Positions 31,510 through 41,662 of a stretch of 64,000 nt of DNA are shown piece after piece; the stretch's first letter is position 1; each line of letters starts with the position of its first letter. Source of the stretch: Mantamonas sphyraenae. Lineage: Eukaryota; CRuMs; Mantamonadidae. A program made the position numbers and the translations under genes. The stretch covers positions 62,001-126,000 of the forward strand of contig JAPMXV010000004.1 of NCBI GenBank assembly GCA_026936335.1, written 5' to 3'. The notes beneath the pieces are model-generated. The model saw nothing but the letters and a program-made list of their open reading frames with translations, did no database searches and had not been told where the DNA came from.

Positions 31510-32613
31510 CTACTGGGCCACCACCGCTCCGTAGGCCAGCGAGCCGCCCACCAACACCGCCACGTACACCGTCCAGTCCATCCACACACCACGCACAAAG
31601 GCAAGCCACTCCAACGCCTTTGCGATCCCAGCTGCGTAGCCCAGCCATGTCTCCAGAGTCGTCGTCGTGCCACCACCACCACCATCCCCACCCTCGCTTG
31701 TGACTGTTGTGTCCACCTCCTTCTTGCCCTCCTTGTTGTTGCCTTGCAGTCTTCTGTACAAACGTCGCTCCAGGTGAGCAAACAGGCCGAGCAAGGTCAG
31801 CTCCAGGATCACAAAGGCGCCCACGGCGTGCACCAACAATGTATGTGCACGTGTCTGCCACGCCTGGCTTTGCACCTGGTGTGCATCTGTTGCCTCATCC
31901 ACACGCAGCAACAGCTCGGCTCCTTCCACCCAGCCAAACTGGCCTCCCAGCAACACAAGCACACCCAGGAGCACTGCTGCCACCTTGCGCATGAATATGT
32001 GTGTCTGTACACTGTGCCTGTACACCACCTGTTGCCCAAAGCTCATTGTTTCTGCCTCGGGCTCGGTCGTCGTTGTTGTCGTCGTCGTCGAGGACGTGGC
32101 GGCATTCTCTTCCGCCACCCTCTCCTTCGACACCTCTTGTCCACGTCCCTTGCGTCGACGCAACCCAAACGATTCACTCTGTGCAAGAGATCCACTGCCG
32201 CTGCCGCTGCCGCTGCTGCTGTTGCCCCCCTGCTCCTCCCCTTGCTCCTCCCCGTCCTCCTCCTTCCTCTTGCTCTCGACCACCAGCTGCGATTCCGAAA
32301 CCCCCTTGCGCAACGCAGGTCGCAACCGTGGCACGCTGCTGCTACTCTCCGTGTCCACCTTGTCATCGTCATTCTCTTGCACCAGCCCATCCTTCTCCAC
32401 TGGCTCCTGCATGGCCTCTTTGATCTCTTCGGGCGTCACGCGTTCGCTGACTGTCCGCTGCAGCCGTCGCCGTCGCCCTCCGCTGCTGCTGCTGCCGCCT
32501 GCGATCCTCGACAGACGTGATTCCCCATCCGCAAGCACCTTTTTGCGAGCTCTCTCCCGTCGCAGACGTGCCGCACGTGCTGCTGCACTCTCCCCGTCTG
32601 CTGCTTCACTCAT
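31510..32613 (-). CDS. GET2: GET2/CAMLG-like receptor for tail-anchored protein insertion
   Basis: Single exon, 367 residues. The N-terminal basic helix RAARLRRERARKKVLADGES followed by RLSRIAGG matches the Get2/CAML element that captures the Get3/TRC40 ATPase. A long Ser/Thr/Glu low-complexity linker follows. Three hydrophobic helices form the C-terminal half (AAVLLGVLVLLGGQFGWV; LLVHAVGAFVILELTLLGLF; WTVYVAVLVGGSLAYGAVVA). The expected location is the ER membrane with GET1/WRB. Identification rests on the N-terminal motif plus the three-TM layout. Confidence 0.82.
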   Translation of the reverse strand: MSEAADGESAAARAARLRRERARKKVLADGESRLSRIAGGSSSSGGRRRRLQRTVSERVTPEEIKEAMQEPVEKDGLVQENDDDKVDTESSSSVPRLRPALRKGVSESQLVVESKRKEEDGEEQGEEQGGNSSSGSGSGSGSLAQSESFGLRRRKGRGQEVSKERVAEENAATSSTTTTTTTTEPEAETMSFGQQVVYRHSVQTHIFMRKVAAVLLGVLVLLGGQFGWVEGAELLLRVDEATDAHQVQSQAWQTRAHTLLVHAVGAFVILELTLLGLFAHLERRLYRRLQGNNKEGKKEVDTTVTSEGGDGGGGGTTTTLETWLGYAAGIAKALEWLAFVRGVWMDWTVYVAVLVGGSLAYGAVVAQ

Positions 32614-32813
32614 CGTCCTTTCCCCCTCTCCCCGGATTGGTTTTCCAGTGCCGGATCCGGCGCTGCACCCATTTCTCACACCACAGCATCCACCACACAA
32701 TGCCATGCACACACACTCCCTCTCACTCTCTCTCTCTCTCTTTCTCTCCTACGCAGCGATTGGTGCAGCACTCCGGTGCCATCACCAACAGAAATCGGCA
32801 ATTCGCAGGAGCC

Positions 32814-34507
32814 ATGACTGCCACCTTTATTCTGGATCCGTACTACATTGCCATCAATGCGTTGTATACCATTGCTCACCAGCACATCTTCTTCTTCTTT
32901 GCTGGCACCCTCAAGGCACGTCCTCGCCGGCGACTTTTCCCCGTGCGGCGTGCTTCCATTCCCCGGTCGCAAACTTGTCCTTTCCCTCTCCCGCTTTGCA
33001 TCCACTCACACTCCACCAATCCCCCCTCCCCTCCCTTCCCCTCTCATGTGCTCCTCCCTCGCATTGCACCACCCCAGATTGACAAGGTCACCGACTTTGG
33101 TAGGCTTTCCCTGAACATTCACTCACCCGTCACCCGGCCCACGCTCCCCCCACACTCCCACCCCTTCCTCCCCCCGTCCATCTCACCTATTCATCCTCCT
33201 CACCCTCTCTTCCCACCCTCTTTCGATCCCCCCTCCCCTTCCTCACCCTCCCACTGACTCTCCACCTCCACCACTCTCCTCTATGGCTCCTCCACACCCC
33301 CCTCGAAGCCTACGGCACAAACTTCTTTGTGCTTGCCATCGGTCTCTTGATCGCCAGCAACGACTTTACCACACGCAAAATCGTCGTTGCCGTCATTGTC
33401 ATGGTTTGGGGTAAGTCCTCTTTCCCGTTTGCGTTGTCACTCGCCTCAGGAACGTTTTCGAATCGAAACAAAACCCGCGGCGCACAAAAAAGGCTCCGGG
33501 GCCACCCCCGGTTTCCCGCCTTTCCATGCTCACCCCCACGTCCTCTCAACCAACAGGTGTTCGCCTTGCCGGCTATCTCCTGCGTCGCATCCTCTTTATG
33601 GGTGAAGACAAGCGTTTTGACGCCATCCGCGACCACTGCCTGCAGGTGAGCCAATGCCCTCCCCAACCCCACCTCGCCCCCCCATCCGTCCCCCGGGCCA
33701 CAATGGGCGCATCCCAGTCATCCGCTGTCACTCACTCTCTCCTGTATCCCTCCCTCCCTCCCCCCCCCCCCCCCGTCCTGGTCCAGTTCTGGTACTTCTG
33801 GCTGTTCCAGTCGCTCACGGTGTGGGCGGTGTTCCTTCCCCAGGGAGCGCTGATGGCCTCCGGCTACGACCCTGCCATCGACCTCACCGACATTGCCGGT
33901 TGGGTCATGTCTGTGGTGGGTCTCATCATCGAAACGGTGGCCGACAACCAAAAGTTTGCGTTCAAGAAGGAGGAGAAGGAACAGATGGACGGCGCCTCCG
34001 AGTCTGGAGAGCGTCCCAAAACCCATTGGGTCGACAAGGGTCTCTGGGGCTACTCACGCCATCCCAATTACCTTGGCGAATTCATGGTCTGGTTTGGTTT
34101 GTACATGAGCTGCCAGCGCTCCTTTGTCGATCCGCTTGCCCACCTCACCATCCTCGGGCCCATCTTTCTTGCCACCGCCATCCTCGTCTTTTCCGGTTTC
34201 CCCGACCTGGAGAAGCGCAATGACAAGGTACGACGCTGTCAAATACCCCAACACCCACCCGCCCACCCACCCACCCCTCCCTCTCGTCACACTCACTCAT
34301 TCACTTACCACCACCCCCCCCCACACACGACAGAAATACTGGAATGACCCCGAGTACCAGGCGTACAAGACAGGCACCAGTCCCCTCTTCCTCATGCCCA
34401 ACTCCCTCTACCGTGCCATGCCCGGATTCATCAAAACCTTCCTCCTGTTTGAGTGGCCCATGTTCACCAACCCGCCCGAGTCTCAAGCCGTCCAGGACAA
34501 GAACTAA
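32814..34507 (+). CDS. DUF1295 / steroid-5-alpha-reductase-like membrane protein
   Basis: Six exons, 32814-32915, 33078-33099, 33309-33410, 33557-33645, 33787-34227 and 34334-34507, give 309 residues. It has about seven hydrophobic helices. IDKVTDFAYGTNFF, WGVRLAGYLLRRI, FGL-type helices and GLWGYSRHPNYLGEFMVWFG are hallmarks of the DUF1295 family. The last resembles the ERG4/24 and isoprenylcysteine methyltransferase cofactor motif. The first intron appears to begin with GC (AAG|GCACGT); no GT alternative keeps the frame open. Exon 2 is only 22 nt. The substrate is unknown. The intron before exon 5 holds a run of about 14 C. Confidence 0.88.
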
Positions 34508-34592
34508 ATTCCCCCTGTATTCCGGAAGCACACCCCCCCTCCCATGCTTACCACCACCCGTCCCTTCTCTTGCCCTCTCCATCTGTTTCCCA

Positions 34593-34943
34593 TCACATGT
34601 CCTTTCCGTCTGGCTTCCGCCTGTTGACGTTCAGCCTGGCCATCGGCGACGTCGTCGGCTGCGAGCAACCCACCCACACCAGATACACCTGCATTCCACA
34701 GTTGCACCCCCCCCCCCCCCCACACACACACACACCATTGTGTCAGTCAATGTCACCTGCACACGCCTGCATGCTTCGCAAGAGGGAACTGCAAAACCCG
34801 CCCCCGCCCCCTGCTTCTCTCCCATGGCGACTTTCTCTTTGCCCAGCCTCCCATCCACTCACCACAGCCACGACGTGCAACAACACAACGCCAATTATAA
34901 ACACCTGTGCATTTGTGTACTCTTGTGGGCTGGCAGAGTCCAT
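34593..34943 (-). CDS. 58-residue single-pass membrane protein, hypothetical
   Basis: Two exons, 34943-34863 and 34688-34593, joined in phase 0 by a 174-nt intron (gtgagt...atgcag). The hydrophobic helix VFIIGVVLLHVVAVVYLVWV is completed exactly by the splice, and a basic tail (RLNVNRRKPDGKDM) follows. No family was recognised. Support is the consensus donor and acceptor, frame retention and helix continuity. The 70 bp to the end of the JmjC gene allow a separate transcript. The intron includes a G/T-rich run on the coding strand. Confidence 0.45.
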
Positions 34944-35012
34944 GATCAACAACACACAAGAGATGGGGGGTTTGCAAAGCTGGCCCCTCTGGCGCAACCC
35001 CCCGCCCTCTCC

Positions 35013-36629
35013 TCAACACTTGGTCAACGCATAGAGGAAACCCATGACATGTTCTGGGTCACCGGATTGGGCCCAGAGAGCCAGTTCCTCGACGTAATTG
35101 GCCATCCAGACGTCGACCTGAGGACCCATGGCAAGAAAGTCGTGGGCAATGTCGTCTGCGAGTCGATCGAGACGCACGCGCAGACTCATGAGTTGGGTGT
35201 GTTCCATGCCTTGGGCTGCCACGGGAGAGCGAGCACGCCAGCGGTTGTCCGAGCAAAAGTCACGTTCGCCATGCCACAGCGATGGTTCGGATTGGCCCAT
35301 CCACACGTAGCGACCCTGCCACAATCGGTTCAGGAAGGCCACGCTGCCGTGGTGGGATCCGTACACACGTTCCATCAGAGTGCGCAGGTACGCACGCACA
35401 AAGAAGTGTTTCACCGACGGCGCCCACTCGTCCTCAAAGGGCAATGCCCGTGCAAACGTGCCCGCCATCAACGCCGACCCTTCGCTTTCGCTCCACACAT
35501 TCACACTCACCGACGCCTCCAGCGACTCCACACGGTGCAGATACGCAGGCGGCAGGTACAACACATCCCCTGCACCCACCACCACGCGTGCGCCACCCAG
35601 CTGCGCCAGCGTCGGCGCCCCTTCTCCCTGCGGCAACCCTTCCAGCTGTGTTTGCTGGTGGCACGGGTGCAGGTGTGGAAACAGACGCATTGCCATTGCA
35701 CTCTGTCGGCTCAGAGGCATCACTTGGAACTCCTTGCGGCCCTCCAGCTGCACAAACATGTTGTGGTACGTGTCATAGTGCCAGTGCGTCACCGCACCCG
35801 CCGGTCCCACCCACACGTTCCGATGCACCCCAGCCTCATTCACCTGCAAAAAGTCGTCTGGAAGCGCCTCCTCCGCAAACTCTGCTCCCCATTGCGACAA
35901 CCCATGGCTGTAGTACAGCCTCGACGTTGTCGACGCCTTGTGCAGCTGGCCAAAAAACGCACGTGCGCTCATTTGGGGCACCACCTCGTAGCTCCAACGC
36001 TGCCACCCAATGCCCGGCACATTGGCCATGGGTCGGTCGTCGTGAAAGTAGCGAAACAATCCCGTGCGCGAGCGGTAGACGTGCTTCAACCTCACCCCAC
36101 TTGCCGCCAAGCGCTGGCCCAGCTTTGCCTGTGTCCACTCCATGGCCTTCCACCGCGTCACGCCACTGCCCTTGAGCACCATGGGACGTCCATACGACGC
36201 AATCTGACGCGCAAACAACCCATCCTCGTCCCGCACACGCACCACAGGCACCTCCCCGTCGCCCGCCGCCTCAAACGCCTCCCGTACACGCCTGTCCAGA
36301 TCCGCATTCATCGTAAAGTTGATCAACAGTCGCACGTCCTCCACAAACGCCACCTTGCCATCGCTGTCGTCTCCCTGTGCTCCACCCGTCCCGTCCGTGT
36401 TGTGCCGCGCCGCAACCAGGGACAACAGCCACGCCGCAAGTGCAAACGCCACCACCACAGCCACCATGCCCAAACAATCCGCAAGCATGTTGGACAACAC
36501 AGACCCTTGCCCCTTGCCTTTGCCTTTGCCAATGCTCCCATCATCCGACACCGCCTGTGTCCCCTCCTTTGCGTCACTGCTCCTGGTTCCTGACTCGCCC
36601 GCTGCCGTGCGTCGCCTTCGCGCTCCCAT
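35013..36629 (-). CDS. Membrane-anchored JmjC/cupin-8 dioxygenase-like protein
   Basis: Single exon, 538 residues from the ATG at 36629. After a basic N-terminus one hydrophobic helix (GMVAVVVAFALAAWLLSLVA, ~residues 50-70) predicts a type II membrane anchor. The JmjC core has WVGPAGAVTHWHYDTYHNMF with the Fe(II)-binding HxD. Downstream, GDVLYLPPAYLHRVESL supplies the distal His. The order resembles JMJD-type hydroxylases rather than histone demethylases. The catalytic core probably lies in the ER/Golgi lumen (inference from topology). Its start codon is 29 bp from that of TCF25 on the other strand. Confidence 0.87.
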   Translation of the reverse strand: MGARRRRTAAGESGTRSSDAKEGTQAVSDDGSIGKGKGKGQGSVLSNMLADCLGMVAVVVAFALAAWLLSLVAARHNTDGTGGAQGDDSDGKVAFVEDVRLLINFTMNADLDRRVREAFEAAGDGEVPVVRVRDEDGLFARQIASYGRPMVLKGSGVTRWKAMEWTQAKLGQRLAASGVRLKHVYRSRTGLFRYFHDDRPMANVPGIGWQRWSYEVVPQMSARAFFGQLHKASTTSRLYYSHGLSQWGAEFAEEALPDDFLQVNEAGVHRNVWVGPAGAVTHWHYDTYHNMFVQLEGRKEFQVMPLSRQSAMAMRLFPHLHPCHQQTQLEGLPQGEGAPTLAQLGGARVVVGAGDVLYLPPAYLHRVESLEASVSVNVWSESEGSALMAGTFARALPFEDEWAPSVKHFFVRAYLRTLMERVYGSHHGSVAFLNRLWQGRYVWMGQSEPSLWHGERDFCSDNRWRARSPVAAQGMEHTQLMSLRVRLDRLADDIAHDFLAMGPQVDVWMANYVEELALWAQSGDPEHVMGFLYALTKC

Positions 36630-36658
36630 CGCCAACGTGTTTTTCTTTTTTCCACTGC
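36630..36658. promoter_or_regulatory. 29-bp bidirectional start-to-start spacer
   Basis: The minus-strand ATG of the JmjC gene (36629) and the plus-strand ATG of TCF25 (36659) are separated by only these bases, a pyrimidine-rich run. Both 5' UTRs and any core promoter must overlap this spacer or lie inside the opposite coding region. Confidence 0.6.
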
Positions 36659-38779
36659 ATGAGCTCGCGCCACATCCGACGTCTCCAGGGCAATCAGGAC
36701 GACCTGCTCATGTCCTTTGCGGACACACACAGCAGTGACGACGATGACGACGACGACGACGACGACGTGGCCTCCTCCTCCGTCCTCAACGCCTTTGCCC
36801 TCCTCGACGGCGACGACGACGACACGGACGACGACGACGAGGTGCCAGACGACACACAGGACAATGGACACACAGCAGACGACGCGCAGGGTGAGGAGGA
36901 GGCCCACGTGGAGCTGGACGAGGCCTCCACTACGCTTTCCGGGAAAGCGGCGGAATCGCTCACCCAACCCAGCGGCCATGCAAGCAAAAAGAGCAAAAAG
37001 AAGAACCGCAACAAGAAGGGGCCCAAGGGAAAGGGCAAGGGTAAGGCCAAGAACACCAAAGACAACGATATGGAGTTGCTGGAGGCGGCCATTGCAGAGA
37101 ACAAGCAGGCGTTGCTGGAGGCCGGCGAGATCACCTCTGTCGAGACGCTGGAGCACAACGAAACCATGAAAAGCCTGTTTGCCTGCGACGCAGGCGGCTT
37201 TGACGTGCAAGTGGAGATGAAGGCGGTGTTTGGATTGAGTGCAGAGGAGGCCGAAGTGGCCAGTGGTGCCAGTTCGGGACGTGCGTTGCAGGCGGCGTCG
37301 CAGAGAGCCAACGCAGTGCACCGCAAGCGACTGCGTGGTGCTCAACGGCCCTTGCTGTTTGGCAGTCCCAAGCACGACTGGCCTGCCATGACACAGGGGC
37401 TCTCCATGGAGGAGGGGGACAGTGTGGACGGCTGCACCGAGTTTCGCTTTGTGTACAGCGAGGAGTATGAGATGGTGCAGGCAGAGTACATGCGATGTGT
37501 GGCCAGTGGACAGCCGCAAACCCTGATGCATCTGGCGCAGGTGTATCCCTACCATGTGGACACCCTCTTGCAACTCAGCGACTACTTCAAGAGCACCAAC
37601 GACCTTGCCAACAGCGGCCTCATGATCCAACGTGCCCTCTACGCCTACGAGTGTGCCTTCCACTCCTCCTTCGACCTCACCTCCGGCACCTGTCGCCTGT
37701 CCCCGGAACACGAACCCAACCGCAGCTTCATGCTCGCCGTCTTTCGCCACCTCCAGATGGCCTCCCGTCGCGGACTCAACAACACAGCACTCACCTGTGC
37801 CAAAGCCCTCCTCGGCTTGTGTCCCGACCTCGACCCCATGGGCGTCCTCCACTGCATCGACTACTACGCCCTTCGCTCCTCCAACCACGCCTTTGTCCGC
37901 CGTTTCTGCGCAAACTTTGACAACAGCCGCATCTATCTCCTGCCCAACTTTGCCTTTTCTCTGCCCATGGCCAAGTTTGTAAACTCAGAGGCAGGGACGG
38001 AGGACGAGGACGAGGAGGTCGACTCCTCTTCCTCCTCCTCTCCAGCTGCAGAAGCCGGTTCTGCTTCTGCTCGCGCCTGGGGTCCCCTGCTGGACAGCGA
38101 AGCAGACGCAGATGCGCTGCTGCAGCAAGCCATCATGCTGTTCCCCATGGCTGTGGGTCCGCTGCTGGCCAAGATCAACGTCAGCGGCTCGTCGTGGCAG
38201 CAGTTGTTTGACCACGAGTTTTTCCGCTACCGCAAGCAGTCGCAGGAGGCGTGGACCAGCCAATCCTTGCAACACCTGGTCAAGATCTTTGTGGAGCGCA
38301 ATCACGGCCTGTGGATGGACACCACCGTGCAGCAGTGGCTACAGGATCAGGTGCGCGCAGTCCTCGCTCGCTACGACGACGAGCACGACACCGACATCGA
38401 CACACTCACAAAGGCACGCGACACCCTGTTTAGCAACCAGGCGGACATCAACCTCTTCCAACATCTCATGCTCTCCGACTTTTCAGACACCATTGCCGTC
38501 GTCCCCGACGAGTTCCTTGAGGAAGGAGGCGCCCTGCCCGTGCCCCTTCAGGCACACGGCATCGAACAGGACACCGGTCCCATCCTGCCCAACCCATACT
38601 ACGGCAACATTGCACAGATGAACCCGGCCGTTTTGTTTTTCGGCTCCATGCTCCCGTGGACAGGCGTGCCCAACCAGGCCAACGTCGACGCATACGCGGG
38701 CCTCACTCTCCAAGAACAGGAGGATCTCATGGCCACGTTGATGGCCCAGTGGAGTCAAATGTGGAATGGACACGGGTGA
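36659..38779 (+). CDS. TCF25: TCF25/RQC1-like protein of the ribosome quality control complex
   Basis: Single exon, 706 residues. The N-terminus is acidic (long Asp runs) then Lys-rich (SKKSKKKNRNKK), as in TCF25 and yeast Rqc1. The conserved body includes FVYSEEYEMVQAEYMRCVAS, HVDTLLQLSDYFKSTND, YAYECAFHSSFDLTSGTCRL, RSFMLAVFRHLQMASRRGL and YYALRSSNHAFVRRFC. RQC1/TCF25 acts with Ltn1/listerin on stalled 60S nascent chains. A Glu/Ser insert lies near residue 445. The gene shares a 29-bp intergenic region with the JmjC gene. Confidence 0.9.
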   Translation: MSSRHIRRLQGNQDDLLMSFADTHSSDDDDDDDDDDVASSSVLNAFALLDGDDDDTDDDDEVPDDTQDNGHTADDAQGEEEAHVELDEASTTLSGKAAESLTQPSGHASKKSKKKNRNKKGPKGKGKGKAKNTKDNDMELLEAAIAENKQALLEAGEITSVETLEHNETMKSLFACDAGGFDVQVEMKAVFGLSAEEAEVASGASSGRALQAASQRANAVHRKRLRGAQRPLLFGSPKHDWPAMTQGLSMEEGDSVDGCTEFRFVYSEEYEMVQAEYMRCVASGQPQTLMHLAQVYPYHVDTLLQLSDYFKSTNDLANSGLMIQRALYAYECAFHSSFDLTSGTCRLSPEHEPNRSFMLAVFRHLQMASRRGLNNTALTCAKALLGLCPDLDPMGVLHCIDYYALRSSNHAFVRRFCANFDNSRIYLLPNFAFSLPMAKFVNSEAGTEDEDEEVDSSSSSSPAAEAGSASARAWGPLLDSEADADALLQQAIMLFPMAVGPLLAKINVSGSSWQQLFDHEFFRYRKQSQEAWTSQSLQHLVKIFVERNHGLWMDTTVQQWLQDQVRAVLARYDDEHDTDIDTLTKARDTLFSNQADINLFQHLMLSDFSDTIAVVPDEFLEEGGALPVPLQAHGIEQDTGPILPNPYYGNIAQMNPAVLFFGSMLPWTGVPNQANVDAYAGLTLQEQEDLMATLMAQWSQMWNGHG

Positions 38780-38840
38780 TCTGCAATCTCCTTGTTGGGT
38801 TCTCACTTGCCCGTCTCTCCAATGTTCCCTTTGAACACAC

Positions 38841-40871
38841 TCACATCGCATTCTCACCCGCAGCCTGCTTTGCCAGCGTGGCCAGCGTCTCTTCGTATCG
38901 CTTCTGGATCAGCTTGCGCTTGTTGCTCATCTTGGGCGTCACCAGGCCGTTGTCCAGGGAAAACGGCTCCGTCAGGAGGGCAATGGCATGTGGCACGGTG
39001 TAGTGTGGCACCTTGTCACACTCCTCACGCACCTCCTTCATCAAAAAGTCACGCACCGAGTCACTGGTTGCCATTTGGTCAACGCTCATATCTGCCTTGA
39101 TGCCCAGCTCCCGTCGCACATGGGCCCAGTTGGGCACCACGAGTGCCACGTTGTGCTCCTGGCTGCTGTGACCGTACACAAAGGCCTGATCGATGAACGG
39201 GCTGTGCGTAATGGCATTCTCCACCTGGGTGGGCACCACAAACTTGCCGTTTGCCAGCTTGTACTGCTCCTTGGCACGTCCCGTGATGCGCAGGTACCCA
39301 TCCTCCCCCAGCGTGCCCAGGTCGCCCGTGCGGAACGCACGCATGCCATTCACCACACACATGTCCTCGTTTGTCAGCTCGTCCATCTTGTTGTAGCCTG
39401 CAAAAAGGTTGGGTCCACTGATCACCAACTCTCCCTCCTCGCCCGCACGCTCCACAGGCGTCGTACTGCCCACTGGACACACGTGCACAATGACCCCACG
39501 TACGGGCTTGCCACACGTGCCTGCCTTGCGTGCCCCCGGTGCGTTTGTGGCCACCACAGGCGAGGTTTCGCTCAAGCCGTACCCGTTGTAGATGGCCACA
39601 TCCAACTTCTCAAAGAACTCTTCCACTTCGGGCGACAACGAGGCGCCTCCAGACACACACATGCGCAACGAGGTGCCCATGCGATTGCGCAGACGACGTC
39701 GCACAAAGCCCGTCATGCCCCTCAGCAACGCGTTGTCTCCCATGGCCGCCTTGAACAGTGTGCGTGTCATCCAATCGCCCGTGCTCACCGCCCGTTGCAC
39801 ATTGTTGCGAATGCGTCCAAACACCGCCGGCACAAGGTACATCAGATGCGGATTCACCTCGATCATCTTCTCCGCCAGATCGTCCGAATCCTGAACAATG
39901 TGCGCACCAATGCCCGTGTATAGCGACATGTGCACCTCACACATCTGTCCGTACACGTGTGCCCACGGCAGCACCGACAACGAGTGTTCTCCAGGCTTGA
40001 TGTGACCCTCAATCGTCTCTGCAGCCGCAACCGTGTTGCTCACAAGGTTCGTGTGTGTCAACATGACTCCCTTGGGTTTGCCCGACGTACCAGACGTGTA
40101 GATGATGGAAGCCACGTCGTCCCCCTCCAGAGTGGCACACACTGGCTCCTGCTGCTTTGCGTGACGACCCTCCTCCAGCATCAACGGCCACAGATCCATG
40201 TTCTCCTCCACAAACATCGACTCTGTGTCATCCCACATCGCGTTCACCACCAATTCCTTGGGTGTTCCGGGGACGGATGGGGAGGGCTGGCGAGCAACGC
40301 TGTTCAGATGCACAAACATCGGGTCGAGGCCCACCAACGTCTCCACGTGTGCCACGCCACGCTTCTCTGCCAACGATTGCACGGTGCTGCATGCGCCCTT
40401 GAGCTTGGTTTCCATCATGGGTGTGCGTGGCACCAGCAACACCTGCACATCCGCATTGTCCAGAATGTGCGCCCAGTCGGCCTCTGTCTGCTGCTCATAC
40501 ATGGACACAAACTGCCCTCCAAGACCGTACGTGGCATAGGCTGCCACTGCCCATTCCACACGATTGCGTGAAATGATGCCCACCCGCGAGCCGTGTGTAA
40601 CCCCCTTGGCCGCCAACGCCGTACGCATGGCATGGACATCCTCCGCAAACTGTCCATACGTCACCGAGTACCCCGCAAGGTGACTTCCCTCCAGTGTTTC
40701 ACGCACCCGTGCCACCGGTGAGCTGCTGTACAGCTCCTGCGACGCAAACGCCGCACATTGTGCTTCCTGCATCTCCACCAGTGTTTGGAAAGGCAGGCCC
40801 TCCATAGCGACGTTGCGCATGGCTGCTGCTTCGGAAAGCGCCTGACCCAACGGAATGCTTCTGCGGAACAT
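38841..40871 (-). CDS. Long-chain acyl-CoA synthetase (AMP-binding)
   Basis: Single exon, 676 residues from the ATG at 40871. The frame extends 23 codons further upstream but without an ATG. The P-loop IIYTSGTSGKPKGVMLTH, NGYGLSETSPVV and FRTGDLGTLGEDGYLRITGR are the three standard AMP-forming synthetase motifs. VSMYEQQTEADWAHIL and the spacing fit the ACSL branch. It activates fatty acids to acyl-CoA. The N-terminus carries no strong membrane helix. It is divergent from kish with 75 bp between ATGs. Confidence 0.93.
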   Translation of the reverse strand: MFRRSIPLGQALSEAAAMRNVAMEGLPFQTLVEMQEAQCAAFASQELYSSSPVARVRETLEGSHLAGYSVTYGQFAEDVHAMRTALAAKGVTHGSRVGIISRNRVEWAVAAYATYGLGGQFVSMYEQQTEADWAHILDNADVQVLLVPRTPMMETKLKGACSTVQSLAEKRGVAHVETLVGLDPMFVHLNSVARQPSPSVPGTPKELVVNAMWDDTESMFVEENMDLWPLMLEEGRHAKQQEPVCATLEGDDVASIIYTSGTSGKPKGVMLTHTNLVSNTVAAAETIEGHIKPGEHSLSVLPWAHVYGQMCEVHMSLYTGIGAHIVQDSDDLAEKMIEVNPHLMYLVPAVFGRIRNNVQRAVSTGDWMTRTLFKAAMGDNALLRGMTGFVRRRLRNRMGTSLRMCVSGGASLSPEVEEFFEKLDVAIYNGYGLSETSPVVATNAPGARKAGTCGKPVRGVIVHVCPVGSTTPVERAGEEGELVISGPNLFAGYNKMDELTNEDMCVVNGMRAFRTGDLGTLGEDGYLRITGRAKEQYKLANGKFVVPTQVENAITHSPFIDQAFVYGHSSQEHNVALVVPNWAHVRRELGIKADMSVDQMATSDSVRDFLMKEVREECDKVPHYTVPHAIALLTEPFSLDNGLVTPKMSNKRKLIQKRYEETLATLAKQAAGENAM

Positions 40872-40946
40872 GTGTTGAGGTGTGCTGTCCCTGGGGTGTT
40901 GGATATGCTCTGTCTTACGCAGCGCAAATCGTCCCGGCACTTTGAA

Positions 40947-41591
40947 ATGGTTCGTTTTCGCTTCCCGTCTCCCTCACAGAAACCTCCCGCCGCCCTTGCA
41001 CTCACACTCGCTTCCTTGTGACCCTCCTTCTCCTCCCACGCTGTTTGCCTGGATCCCACGCTTGTGCCATGCCTCCTGTTTCCCGTCCCAGTCGGCCCTG
41101 TTTGACTTTCAGCAGCTGCTGGTGTGCGTGTTGCTGCTCATCTGCACCTTTGCCTTTCTCAAATCGTCCTTTGGCATGTTCCAGGAGAACAAAGAAGGGT
41201 ATGTTGTCTCCATGAGCCTTTCTACACGCCCATACCATTCCTATCCCACCTCGTTTCTGTCCCTCTCTGTCCTCCCCATCGCATACCAGGGCCTCGGCCG
41301 TTGTGCATTGGGCGCCACGTCAATCCGCACCCGCCTCTACGCCGTCCCCACCGCCACACACACACACACACCCACACGCATTTACGTGTACACCCACAAT
41401 GTGACCTCTGTGAACCGACGTGGGCTGTGTGTGTGTGTTGACCATAGGACCACCCACTGACACGAGCAGCAACCCCGTTTCCCAGACTTTCGGGTGTACC
41501 ATACAAACTGGCCATCATTGGACAGCGGCTATCGCTGTGGGTCTCCATGGCATGTTTGGCCATGTCTGTACATGTGTTGTTTCTGCGGTGA
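40947..41591 (+). CDS. TMEM167: Protein kish (TMEM167 family)
   Basis: Three coding exons, 40947-40949, 41092-41198 and 41486-41591, give 71 residues. The protein starts MSALFDFQQLLVCVLLLICT and ends SVHVLFLR, matching kish along its whole length (animal protein 72 residues), including ENKEGLSGVPYKLAIIGQR after the first helix. The first coding exon consists of the ATG alone, with donor gttcgt directly after it. The second and third exons are well supported by homology. Kish is a Golgi membrane protein needed for early secretory traffic. Confidence 0.85.
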
Positions 41592-41662
41592 TGCAGTGGG
41601 CCAGCCAGAAAACAACAAAATCCTTTCCGTTCATTCAATTCACGTGTGTGCTTTTCAGACAA

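Noticed and set aside
34344..36593. 749-codon plus-strand open frame
   Set aside because: It is antisense to the JmjC gene, whose own frame shows HxD and the other family motifs. The plus frame is His/Arg/Pro-rich shadow sequence.
36323..37888. 521-codon minus-strand open frame
   Set aside because: Antisense to TCF25, with Val/Gly-rich shadow composition caused by the acidic tracts.
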